Positions 18,406 to 26,140 of a stretch of 64,000 bases of DNA are shown piece after piece (the stretch's first letter is position 1; each line of letters starts with the position of its first letter). A model generated the notes under the pieces. That model did no database searches, was not told the origin of the DNA, and worked only from the letters and a program-made list of their open reading frames with translations. Source of the DNA: Cyanobacteriota bacterium erpe_2018_sw_21hr_WHONDRS-SW48-000092_B_bin.40 (lineage in GTDB: Bacteria; Cyanobacteriota; Vampirovibrionia; Obscuribacterales; Obscuribacteraceae); assembly GCA_030917395.1 (NCBI GenBank), contig JAUPUU010000180.1, positions 1 to 64,000 of the forward strand. Direction: 5' to 3'. The position numbers were made by a program, and so were the translations under genes.

Positions 18406-19005
18406 CTATACCCCTTCGATTTCTTTAAGTAGGCTAAAAACCTGACTAAGAGCCAGATCGTAGTCGAGACCATCTAGGCAATAGCCGGTCTTGCCGAGGT
18501 TCTCAATGACATCAAAACGCGCAGTGTGTTCAGTCTCATCGATGGTGATAAGCAGACTGGAACCACCAGAAAAAAGACAAGCAATCTCAGTCAACACCGG
18601 CATAAAGACGGCTGTAGACTCTGATTTCTTCGAAATACGACGGACATACAGATTTTTATTGCGCCAATAAGATTCAGTCTCGCTACCGCGGTTTATAGAA
18701 CCCGGTTGAGCTTCGCTGATCTGACACCACTGTTGATAGCGAGTAGCAATATCGCGACGCTTCAAAGCCAATAGCCGAGCCCCGTATTTGACAGCAAGAT
18801 CAATTAGCTTGCGGTACTTCAGTTCATCTACAGGTGGTGCACTAGCAATAGCAATGGTACGGGCACTAAAGGAGCGCGCAGCAACTGAACGCGAAATAGA
18901 GGCTGTAGCTGGATTTGACTGAGTACGGTCAACAAAAGACAAAACATTAGCAGGGACTAAATATTCAGTTTTTAGCTGGAGGGCTGGAGCAATACAAATG
19001 GACAT
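18406..19005 (-). CDS. Protein of unknown function
   Basis: This is a 199-residue protein, with AAGGT upstream of the ATG at 19005. Residues 30-60 are rich in Ser, Ala and Arg. A helical segment follows (KLIDLAVKYGARLLALKRRD), then a region with beta-strand character (SLLITIDETEHTARFDVIEN). There is no signal peptide or obvious membrane segment. I recognise no family. It is monocistronic, with a terminator downstream and a long hairpin-rich gap upstream. Confidence 0.55.
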   Translation of the reverse strand: MSICIAPALQLKTEYLVPANVLSFVDRTQSNPATASISRSVAARSFSARTIAIASAPPVDELKYRKLIDLAVKYGARLLALKRRDIATRYQQWCQISEAQPGSINRGSETESYWRNKNLYVRRISKKSESTAVFMPVLTEIACLFSGGSSLLITIDETEHTARFDVIENLGKTGYCLDGLDYDLALSQVFSLLKEIEGV

Positions 19006-19570
19006 TCAGTTCTTTACCTTATTCAAATTTTTCTTTCTGGGGATGGAAAAAATCCACATCAAAGACGCACTCAGCACTTCTCATGTAAACACAGGAGTTG
19101 AGAGCGGATATATCTTGTAGAGGATCGGATGCCCTAATGTGCTAGTGGCTCGTCCTATTAACAGTGAATCATTATACGAGATTAGTTGCATGCTGATCAA
19201 AGGGTCAGATCAGTTTTAATAATAGGCACCACTGATGGTGATGCATCGCTAATCATGCAATTGATCTCTATCGCTAACAATGCCTACAAGAGGCATTAGA
19301 CATACGCCTTCGCAATATATTCGGATCGCAAAAAATTCCTCCATGTCCAAAAGATCTTCATATTTGAAGCAAAGCAACATCGATTGCAAATCGATCAGAT
19401 ATAGATGCAGCTAAAACAATCGAACTAACGAAAAGCCTGATGAAACACAGCTCATGGTGCCACTTCCAAGTGCATCATGCTGACAACAAAAGCTCGATTT
19501 GGTTAATGAGAGAATCAACAAGACAAGAGATCAAGCAAAAGTAATTGCGCACATCTATATAGATGCTCGA
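19006..19570. other. Long gap with many small inverted repeats; no clear gene
   Basis: This 565-base stretch holds no convincing coding sequence. It carries several short perfect inverted repeats: AATGCCT/AGGCATT at 19279-19297, ATCGATT/AATCGAT at 19379-19395, CTTCA/TGAAG near 19357-19371 and CACTT/AAGTG near 19463-19475. It could encode a structured RNA, hold regulatory sites for the divergent gene at 18406-19005, or be decayed sequence. Confidence 0.4.
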
Positions 19571-19603
19571 AAAAAAAGTAGTTTCCAGGGAAACTACTTT
19601 TTC
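19571..19603. terminator. Rho-independent terminator for the ECF operon
   Basis: A stem of about 13 base pairs (AAAAAGTAGTTTC with GAAACTACTTTTT) has a 4-base loop (CAGG). The A-run on one side and T-run on the other give U-tracts in both directions. It lies 31 bases after the stop of the minus-strand gene ending at 19634. Confidence 0.8.
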
Positions 19604-19633
19604 TCGTTGAACAAAATCTTTGTGCTAACTCTT

Positions 19634-20185
19634 CTATTTAGAATCTACGGGGAAAATGTCACGCACTCTACGCATCAAATTCTGAATTTTATCGGGCATA
19701 ACTTCAGTCTGGGCGCCCGGATTCAGTTGCTGCTTACGACTGATGATCAAGACACGCATCATTTCTTCCAACTGCTTCTGCTGCTTCTCATCAAGCACTT
19801 TGCGCTTGTTTAGATAGTTTTGCATAGCAGCATTACTAAGCTGTTCTCGGCGTCTAGCAATTGACTGCTGCAGAGCCATAACTTGAATGGGATCAGCATT
19901 GTGGTCGGAAAGAAGCTTTTGCAGTTTGGACTGCTCATCGCGTATCTGTGGGCTCAATTCGTTGAAGTCTTTGTACCACTGCTGCTCTAAGCTTTGAATT
20001 TGACTGCTTTGTTGCGGCGAGAGATTGAGCTTAGTCCAGTCAACATTACAAGAAGTTGGCTGGGCATCTTGAGCCATGCTCTCTGGTGGGAAGGATACTT
20101 CTAAAGCGCAGCCAGCTGCCAACGATAAGGCGGCAGACATAAGCCCGTTTGCTGCACTCTTTGCTCCGTGCGAATTACTCTTCAT
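19634..20185 (-). CDS. Spy/CpxP/ZraP-like periplasmic stress protein
   Basis: This is a 183-residue protein. Residues 1-39 include a hydrophobic signal segment ending near SMAQ, so it is probably periplasmic. The mature part is helical and resembles the LTxxQ family: NLSPQQSSQIQSLEQQW near residue 53 and LDEKQQKQLEEMM near residue 131, separated by a Gln/Arg-rich hairpin. Family members are chaperones or metal and envelope-stress sensors. The gene overlaps the upstream anti-sigma gene by 11 bases and shares its operon with the ECF sigma factor. A role as the periplasmic signal input or stress effector is therefore likely, as in CnrX-type systems; that is inference. GAGGCGG precedes the ATG. 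Confidence 0.7.
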   Translation of the reverse strand: MKSNSHGAKSAANGLMSAALSLAAGCALEVSFPPESMAQDAQPTSCNVDWTKLNLSPQQSSQIQSLEQQWYKDFNELSPQIRDEQSKLQKLLSDHNADPIQVMALQQSIARRREQLSNAAMQNYLNKRKVLDEKQQKQLEEMMRVLIISRKQQLNPGAQTEVMPDKIQNLMRRVRDIFPVDSK

Positions 20186-21089
20186 AAACTACCGCCTCAG
20201 CTTTATCTGCTGGTTGCAACAACGATGAATCAATCAAATAACCCTCGGCAGAAACTTGACGGACATTTGATTGTTCAGGACTGTTGAGCCAGAAAGCTCC
20301 CAATCCGAAAACTAATACAAAAACAGCGGCTACGGCTGCCAGTGCATAAACACGTCGATCAATTACACCCTTAACCTTGCTAGTAGTAGTAGCAGTCTGG
20401 GTCTTGGGAGTGAACGGAATAACTTGTAGCTTGCTCTTAATACCAGGCCAGAGATCGAAGTCATCTGGAATAGTTGGTTTATAAGAATCACGAATAATAT
20501 CGCCAACATTTGTTAGTTTGCCAAACTCAACCTGGCAATTAGAACAATCGGTCAGGTGCTTGGTTATCTCGCGGTGACGCAAGGTGACAACTTCTTGGTC
20601 TAAGTAGGCAGAAAGCTCATTGTCAATCAAGGCGCAATCGGCAGTAAGTCTTTCTTTGATAGACGACCAGAGATTGACTTCGACATTCTGCGGCAGCTCT
20701 AACCCCTTAGCCAAGAGACGGTTAGTCTGATTTAAAGCGGTGAACTTAGCCAGACAATCCGAGCAATCTTTTAAGTGCTGATTGACCCCTTCTTGGGCCG
20801 GCGAAGTTAGCTCACCATCTAAATAAGCAGACAGATCATCTACTATCACATCGCAAACTGACGGCATATCAAGGGCGAGCTTTGACCAAATATCAGGGGT
20901 TTCATCCTCAGAGGCAAAAGCCTTGCCCAGTAATTTGCTCACGGTCTTCAAAGACTCGAACTGGGCTGCGCAATCGTGGCAAGCCTCAAGATGCGATTCT
21001 ATTTCACTTTTAAAGCTAGGGGCCACCTGATTGTCAAGCAGGGCCGAAAGCTCATCCTTATATTTATCGCAAGCAGAGTCAACCATCAC
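20175..21089 (-). CDS. Membrane anti-sigma factor with three tandem zinc-binding (zf-HC2) modules
   Basis: This is a 304-residue protein. Three repeats of about 70 residues each carry a Cys, an SAYLD/SALLD helix, an HxxxCxxC motif (HLEACHDC, HLKDCSDC, HLTDCSNC) and a closing Trp motif (DIWSKL, NLWSSI, DLWPGI). Each repeat matches the ZAS/zf-HC2 anti-sigma fold that clamps an ECF sigma factor. A membrane segment lies near residues 248-270 (YALAAVAAVFVLVFGLGAFW), followed by a short outer tail of about 35 residues. Most anti-sigma factors have one such module, so three is unusual. The start is GTG 21089 or ATG 21086. It overlaps the sigma gene by 11 bases, which suggests translational coupling. 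Its target is almost certainly the upstream sigma factor. Confidence 0.9.
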   Translation of the reverse strand: MMVDSACDKYKDELSALLDNQVAPSFKSEIESHLEACHDCAAQFESLKTVSKLLGKAFASEDETPDIWSKLALDMPSVCDVIVDDLSAYLDGELTSPAQEGVNQHLKDCSDCLAKFTALNQTNRLLAKGLELPQNVEVNLWSSIKERLTADCALIDNELSAYLDQEVVTLRHREITKHLTDCSNCQVEFGKLTNVGDIIRDSYKPTIPDDFDLWPGIKSKLQVIPFTPKTQTATTTSKVKGVIDRRVYALAAVAAVFVLVFGLGAFWLNSPEQSNVRQVSAEGYLIDSSLLQPADKAEAVVYEE

Positions 21090-21714
21090 TAGAGACCTCA
21101 GTTACCGACTGTGACTGTTCTATGTATGGCTTAAGCAACTCTTGCAGCTTGGTCCGGGCACGGGCAATCCTAGATTTCACCGTTCCCATCTCTGTCTGTG
21201 TTATCACTGCAATTTCATCGTAGCTTAGGCCCTCCACTTCTCTCAAGACGATGGCTGTACGAAACTGTTCCGGCAAACGCAACATTGCTTGACGTATTAC
21301 TTCTGAGATTTCTTTATTGAGAATTTTTTCGTCCGGCAAGATACCGGTGTCCGGAATATCGCGGGTGGAACCGTCCGATTCACCGTCTTCTCCACCATGG
21401 GAATCGTCCATAGAAACAGTAGGCAGGCGACGGGGCCGCTTGCGCAATTCGTCATAAAAAAGGTTGGTGACAATTTGAGTGAGCCAGCCCCGAAAAGAGG
21501 CCGGATTTCTTAAATTGTTAATAGAGCGCCAAACCCGAATGAAAACTTCCTGCGCCAGGTCAGAGGTGTCTTCCCAATCGGGGGCCAATTGATAGAGCAA
21601 GGAATAGACAGTGCGCTGGTGCCGTTTCACAAGCTCTTCAAAAGCCTGAGGCTCACGCTTCTGACAGGCTAAAACTAAATCACGGTCACTCTTCTGAGAA
21701 TATGCGGTTGGCAT
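21079..21714 (-). CDS. ECF-family RNA polymerase sigma factor
   Basis: This is a 211-residue protein. Region 2 is well conserved, with the QEVFIRVWRSINNL helix and FRGWLTQIVTNLFYDELRKR. Region 4 follows (LPEQFRTAIVLREVEGLSYD, then a GTVKSRIARARTKL recognition helix). A Gly/Asp/Ser-rich linker near residues 103-125 joins them. This is the SigW/RpoE-type layout. It is the first gene of an operon with an anti-sigma factor and a Spy-like protein, which suggests an envelope- or metal-stress response. The short space before metK, which is divergent, must hold both promoters. I could not assign a convincing autoregulated promoter. Confidence 0.93.
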   Translation of the reverse strand: MPTAYSQKSDRDLVLACQKREPQAFEELVKRHQRTVYSLLYQLAPDWEDTSDLAQEVFIRVWRSINNLRNPASFRGWLTQIVTNLFYDELRKRPRRLPTVSMDDSHGGEDGESDGSTRDIPDTGILPDEKILNKEISEVIRQAMLRLPEQFRTAIVLREVEGLSYDEIAVITQTEMGTVKSRIARARTKLQELLKPYIEQSQSVTEVSSDG

Positions 21715-21875
21715 CCAATGTCCCGTCCAATAATAAGTTCCTTAATATGGTAACACTTGATAGATCTATTTCAGTATCATCAAAAAATGGTAGCATAGCA
21801 GGTTCAGCTTTCTGAAAGCGGCTTCACGGCGGCTTTTAAAGCAAAGCATTTTGCATGACTCAAGGAGTTATTCAG

Positions 21876-23159
21876 TTGACCAATACTTACTTATTTACTT
21901 CAGAATCAGTCACTGAAGGACACCCAGACAAAGTATGCGACCAGATTTCTGATGCCATTCTTGACGCCATGCTCTCACAAGACACTAAGTCAAGAGTAGC
22001 GGCAGAATGTGCAGTTTCAACTGGCCTAGTGTTGGTTACCGGCGAAATAACAAGCAAGGCCAACGTAGATTTTCAAGAGCTAGTACGCTCAGTAATTTCA
22101 GAAATTGGCTATACAGCTGAGAAAGGTGGCGGATTTGACGCTGCTTCTTGCGCTATTCTCACCGCACTTAATAAACAGTCCCCCGACATCGCTTCTGGCG
22201 TTGACCATGCTCTAGAGAGTCGCCCAGCAACCAGCGCTGGCAGCAGCCAACAAAGCTCTGATCTCGGTGACGAAACTGGTGCTGGCGACCAGGGTATGAT
22301 GTTCGGCTTTGCTTGCAATGAAACACCTGAAATGATGCCTATGCCAATTTCAGTGGCCCACCGCATTGCCAGACGCTTAACTGAAGTTAGAAAAAACGGC
22401 ACCCTCGAATATTTGAGACCAGACGGCAAAACCCAGGTGACAATCGAGTATGACGGCAACACTCCGGTAAGAGTTGACTCCATCGTTGTCTCCACCCAAC
22501 ACGATCCAGTTGTTGACGGCATCGAAGACAATGCCAAGCTGCAAGAGCGCATTGCTCAAGATTTGAAAGCCTATGTAATCATGCCAATCTTCCAAGATCT
22601 ATCGATCAAACCAGATGAGCAGACTCGCTATTTGATCAATCCCTCTGGCCGTTTTGTCGTCGGCGGCCCCCACGGAGATGCTGGCCTTACCGGTCGTAAA
22701 ATTATTGTCGATACCTACGGCGGATACTCCCGTCACGGTGGTGGTGCATTTTCTGGCAAGGATCCAACCAAAGTAGACCGTTCGGCTGCTTATGCAGCCC
22801 GTCACGTGGCAAAAAATATTGTTGCCTCAGGTTTAGCCGAGCGCTGTGAAGTGCAGATTGCCTATGCTATCGGTGTGGCCAGACCAGTATCGGTTCATGT
22901 CACAACTTTTGGTACCGGAACCTTGCCTGACCACGAGATCACTGAACTAGTGAAAGCCACCTTTGATCTCAGACCGGCAGCCATTATCAAAACCTTTGCC
23001 TTGACCGAATTGCCCAAGCTCAACAATGGCCGTTTCTATCGCAATGTGGCTGCCTATGGCCACTTCGGCCGACCAGACCTCAACCTTCCTTGGGAAAAAT
23101 TAGACAGAGTTGAAGAATTAAAAAAGTCTCTAACAAAAGCTAAAACCGCCAGCGCTTGA
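21876..23159 (+). CDS. metK: S-adenosylmethionine synthetase
   Basis: This 427-residue enzyme makes S-adenosylmethionine from methionine and [23 protein letters not shown] begins a few residues from the N-terminus, as in the family. [18 protein letters not shown] and [18 protein letters not shown] are the other signatures. I choose the TTG at 21876 because AAGGAG lies 8 bases upstream and it gives the usual N-terminus. An ATG at 21855 would add seven residues with no ribosome-binding site. Its product feeds the two CFA-type methyltransferases encoded at 29191-33549. No SAM riboswitch was recognised upstream. Confidence 0.97.
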   Translation: MTNTYLFTSESVTEGHPDKVCDQISDAILDAMLSQDTKSRVAAECAVSTGLVLVTGEITSKANVDFQELVRSVISEIGYTAEKGGGFDAASCAILTALNKQSPDIASGVDHALESRPATSAGSSQQSSDLGDETGAGDQGMMFGFACNETPEMMPMPISVAHRIARRLTEVRKNGTLEYLRPDGKTQVTIEYDGNTPVRVDSIVVSTQHDPVVDGIEDNAKLQERIAQDLKAYVIMPIFQDLSIKPDEQTRYLINPSGRFVVGGPHGDAGLTGRKIIVDTYGGYSRHGGGAFSGKDPTKVDRSAAYAARHVAKNIVASGLAERCEVQIAYAIGVARPVSVHVTTFGTGTLPDHEITELVKATFDLRPAAIIKTFALTELPKLNNGRFYRNVAAYGHFGRPDLNLPWEKLDRVEELKKSLTKAKTASA

Positions 23160-23274
23160 ACCTTAAGCGTTGCACATTGGACGTTTAAAGGTCATTCTTT
23201 ATCAGGAAACTTAAGGGAGTCCTACTTTTGCCGTCGATGCCTCTGCTAGTGAAGACATATATCGGTGTGATTCT

Positions 23275-24246
23275 ATGAGGACAGGCACCCTTACGGTCAA
23301 TCCGGATACTCCGGAATCATACATTGTCGAACTTGCCGAAGGCGAGGTTCTACAAATTGGGCGCAAACCAGCCTCTGGCGGCATTAAGAAGCTCGTTCTT
23401 CCCTACCCAGAAGTGTCGGGTCAACATTCCGAAATTCGCTGCAAAACCGAAGGTTGGACGATTATTGATGCGGGTTCAACCAACGGCACCATGCTCAACG
23501 GCGGCCGCCTCACACCTGGTAAGGAATACCATTTACATTCTGGCGACCGAGTCAAAATCGCTCAATACGAACTACTTGTTAATCCGCCTGAATTCGATCA
23601 TCCCAATCAAGATGACGACAATGATGACTCCCAAGACCGCACACAATTTCGCATACAAATGATGAATGCCACCATTTTAGTTGGTGACATTAAAGGCTTC
23701 ACCTCCTTAATGGAAGACCATGCCAATCAGCCAATGTTGGTTATGGAAGCAGCCCAGAAAGTATTCGACAATCTCAATGATGAGATCAACAAGAACTATG
23801 GCCAGCTAGAAAAAATTGCTGGCGATGCCATCATGGCTTACTGGCAAGGCAACGACGCGAAGAGCGGGGGCGGATTATCGGCCTGCCAGGCCTGTTTCAC
23901 CGCTCTCAAATTGAAAATACTTACCCTTAAGTTGGCTGCTGACAAGAAAATCTGGCCTTTTGAAAATCACCCCCTTATGCTTGACATGGCACTAGCCACT
24001 GGGCCTGTGGCCTCGGGTAATCTGGGCTCAAATGCATCGAATCCTGCCCTATTAGGTGATACTGCCAATCTCGTCTTCCGCCTGGAAAAACTTATTGGCG
24101 ACGATCGTCCTGGCGACGTCATCGTCGAGGGTGCAACCTACGAGCTAGCCAAAGACAACTTCAAATTCGATTTCCTTGGTCAGTTCAACGTCAAAGGTAG
24201 ACAAAAACCAGTCGACGTTTATCGCTTGATTGCCCCAATCTCCTAA
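23275..24246 (+). CDS. FHA domain-class III adenylate/guanylate cyclase
   Basis: This is a 323-residue cytoplasmic protein. Residues about 20-105 form an FHA domain, with the phosphothreonine-binding residues visible as IGRKP, SGQHSEI and GSTNGTMLNGG. An Asp-rich linker follows. Residues 130-320 form a class III cyclase: metal Asp in VGDIKGFTSLME, KIAGDAIMAYW and ALLGDTANLVFRLE. The FHA domain probably ties cyclic-nucleotide synthesis to Ser/Thr kinase signalling. No kinase is in this window. Substrate choice (ATP or GTP) cannot be read with confidence. The 3' end overlaps the glycosidase gene by 17 bases. Confidence 0.9.
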   Translation: MRTGTLTVNPDTPESYIVELAEGEVLQIGRKPASGGIKKLVLPYPEVSGQHSEIRCKTEGWTIIDAGSTNGTMLNGGRLTPGKEYHLHSGDRVKIAQYELLVNPPEFDHPNQDDDNDDSQDRTQFRIQMMNATILVGDIKGFTSLMEDHANQPMLVMEAAQKVFDNLNDEINKNYGQLEKIAGDAIMAYWQGNDAKSGGGLSACQACFTALKLKILTLKLAADKKIWPFENHPLMLDMALATGPVASGNLGSNASNPALLGDTANLVFRLEKLIGDDRPGDVIVEGATYELAKDNFKFDFLGQFNVKGRQKPVDVYRLIAPIS

Positions 24247-25804
24247 ACTTCAATTGAAAAATCTAACTACAAAACAATTGGCAGGCAGACTGGTTATTGG
24301 TCGGCTGCCCGGCCTCATATTAGACGATGAGCACAAACAAGCATTGAGCACCGGCATCCTTGGCGGTATCACCCTCTTTAAAGAAAATGCCCAAGACCTC
24401 AAGCAGCTTTGCACTCTCACCAAAGACATAGTTGACGCCTGCATGCACTCCCCAGTGCTGACCGTAGATCAAGAAGGTGGGGCAGTGCAACGCTTTGATC
24501 ACGTCCTTTCACCTCTGCCCTCCCCCATGGCTCTAGCGGCCGTCAATGATAGTAATTGCACAAAAGAAATTACTTCAATTAGCTGCCGCCAACTGAAAAC
24601 CCTGGGCTTCAATCTACTCTTGGCCCCCACCCTAGATTTACTTACCAACCCTCTAAACCCAGTAATTGCAACCCGTGCTTTCAGCAGCGAAACGGCTCTA
24701 ACAAGCAGCATGGGCCGCCAGGTAATAGAACACATAGAAGCCTCGGCTTTGGTTGCTTGCCCCAAACACTTCCCGGGCCACGGCTCCACTAGCCAAGACT
24801 CGCATCTTGAGCTTGCCATAGTCGACAAGAGCCTGGACGAACTTGAGGCTTACGATCTAGAACCTTTTGCCGCAAATATCGAAGCCATGTCATCGATTTT
24901 AATTGGGCACATCTGGCTGCCCCAATTAGAGAAGCAGCAAAGACCGGCCACACTATCACCACTGGTGGTGAGCGAGATTTTGCGAGAAAAACTTAAATTT
25001 GACGGTCTTGCCATATCAGACGATATGACTATGCATGCCATCACCAAAGCCTATGGCCTGGGCGAGGCCTGCGTCATGGCTATAGAAGCAGGTGTAGATC
25101 TTATTTTGGTCTGTGGTACCTATAGCCAGTCGCAAGAGGCAGTGCAAGCCATTGCTGAAGCAATTGAAAGTGGTCGTATCTCAACTGAGCGACTGAACCA
25201 ATGCTTGGCACGGCTCGATAAACTCTTTTACAAGAAGCCTGACTGCTTAGATCCAACCAATCAAACAGCCCTGGCAGCCTTCGCCCGCACCATCGCAACT
25301 GACACAGCGACCAGCACCAAATTTAGTACCAGCTCTGCCGCTCTGATGAAAGGCACCAGTGAGCAATTAAATTTGGTCGGGCAACCTTTAGCAGTAGTTG
25401 TTCCCCAACACCCCCGCTACAGGCTGCCTTTAGCTGAAGCTCTGGCCCAAGAGAAAGTGGAAGTAGAAGAACACCGCTACAGCCTAAATGCCGGTGAAGA
25501 AGAAATTGCCCAACTTTGCGCTCGCTTAGAAAGAAGCAAGCGCACCATTCTCTACGTCACTTTTCGTGCCTTTATCAATAGCGGTCAAATAACTCTTGCT
25601 GAAAAAATAGCAAAAATAAATGACGATATTAATCTGATTCATATAGCTGTCGACACGCCCTACGATTTTCTCAAAATGCCTCAATCAGTAGGCACTTCGC
25701 TAGCAACCTTTGACCCCAGTGACCAAGCCATGGCCGGGGCAGCCCAGATATTTGCCGGGAAATCCAGAGCAAAAGGAAAGTGCCCGGTAAATTTAAGCCT
25801 GTGA
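24230..25804 (+). CDS. Glycoside hydrolase family 3, NagZ-type beta-N-acetylhexosaminidase
   Basis: This is a 524-residue protein starting with TTG at 24230 inside the end of the cyclase gene. The family 3 catalytic domain spans about residues 15-340. It has DQEGGAVQRF near 82, KHFPGHGSTSQDSH near 180 with the His/Asp loop typical of NagZ, and the nucleophile Asp in LAISDDMTM near 263. Residues 370-524 form a second domain as in two-domain NagZ proteins. The expected role is removal of N-acetylglucosamine during peptidoglycan recycling. No signal peptide is seen, so it is probably cytoplasmic. The 17-base overlap suggests translational coupling to the cyclase. Confidence 0.9.
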   Translation: MPQSPKLQLKNLTTKQLAGRLVIGRLPGLILDDEHKQALSTGILGGITLFKENAQDLKQLCTLTKDIVDACMHSPVLTVDQEGGAVQRFDHVLSPLPSPMALAAVNDSNCTKEITSISCRQLKTLGFNLLLAPTLDLLTNPLNPVIATRAFSSETALTSSMGRQVIEHIEASALVACPKHFPGHGSTSQDSHLELAIVDKSLDELEAYDLEPFAANIEAMSSILIGHIWLPQLEKQQRPATLSPLVVSEILREKLKFDGLAISDDMTMHAITKAYGLGEACVMAIEAGVDLILVCGTYSQSQEAVQAIAEAIESGRISTERLNQCLARLDKLFYKKPDCLDPTNQTALAAFARTIATDTATSTKFSTSSAALMKGTSEQLNLVGQPLAVVVPQHPRYRLPLAEALAQEKVEVEEHRYSLNAGEEEIAQLCARLERSKRTILYVTFRAFINSGQITLAEKIAKINDDINLIHIAVDTPYDFLKMPQSVGTSLATFDPSDQAMAGAAQIFAGKSRAKGKCPVNLSL

Positions 25805-25838
25805 GCCTATAATAGAAAAACTATATGCGAGGCTTAAA

Positions 25839-26132
25839 ATGGAACCTAATTCTGAGCCCAATGCCAATGTGCAAAATGCTGAGCAAGCAAATATAGAGCC
25901 ACCGAAGGCCAGTACCGATGCCAAGGCTCTCTATCCTCATGACGTCCTGGCTAATAGTGAATTGTCAGACAAACTCAGTGGCGCGCTACAAAACCCCCAG
26001 GTGTCCCGCTATTTGGGCAAAGCCACTAAGGTGGTAGTGGCCTGCGCCATTTCCGGTTGCATACTATTACTGATCGCCATTTTTGCGGTGGTCAATGTAC
26101 TGACTATGATTACATCCCAAATTCCGCAGTAG
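25839..26132 (+). CDS. Small single-pass membrane protein of unknown function
   Basis: This is a 97-residue protein. A polar N-terminal half (residues 1-62) is followed by one membrane helix near residues 64-92 (VVVACAISGCILLLIAIFAV). GCGAGG precedes the ATG by 6 bases. A TATAAT sequence at 25808-25813 suggests its own promoter, though I see no good -35. It is convergent with the DUF4388-GGDEF gene. No family is recognised. Confidence 0.65.
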   Translation: MEPNSEPNANVQNAEQANIEPPKASTDAKALYPHDVLANSELSDKLSGALQNPQVSRYLGKATKVVVACAISGCILLLIAIFAVVNVLTMITSQIPQ

Positions 26133-26140
26133 TTCTCAAA

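Noticed and set aside
19499-19813. Plus-strand open frame of 104 codons
   Set aside because: It runs through a terminator hairpin and antisense to the Spy-like gene, has no ribosome-binding site, and has poor protein character.
21715-21745. GGAACTT on the minus strand as an autoregulated ECF promoter
   Set aside because: It lies only 27 bases before the sigma start codon, which leaves no room for a -10 element and a leader.
21715-21875. Possible SAM riboswitch before metK
   Set aside because: The conserved cores of the SAM-I and SAM-II classes that I can recall were not found. The region has small repeats but no convincing fold.
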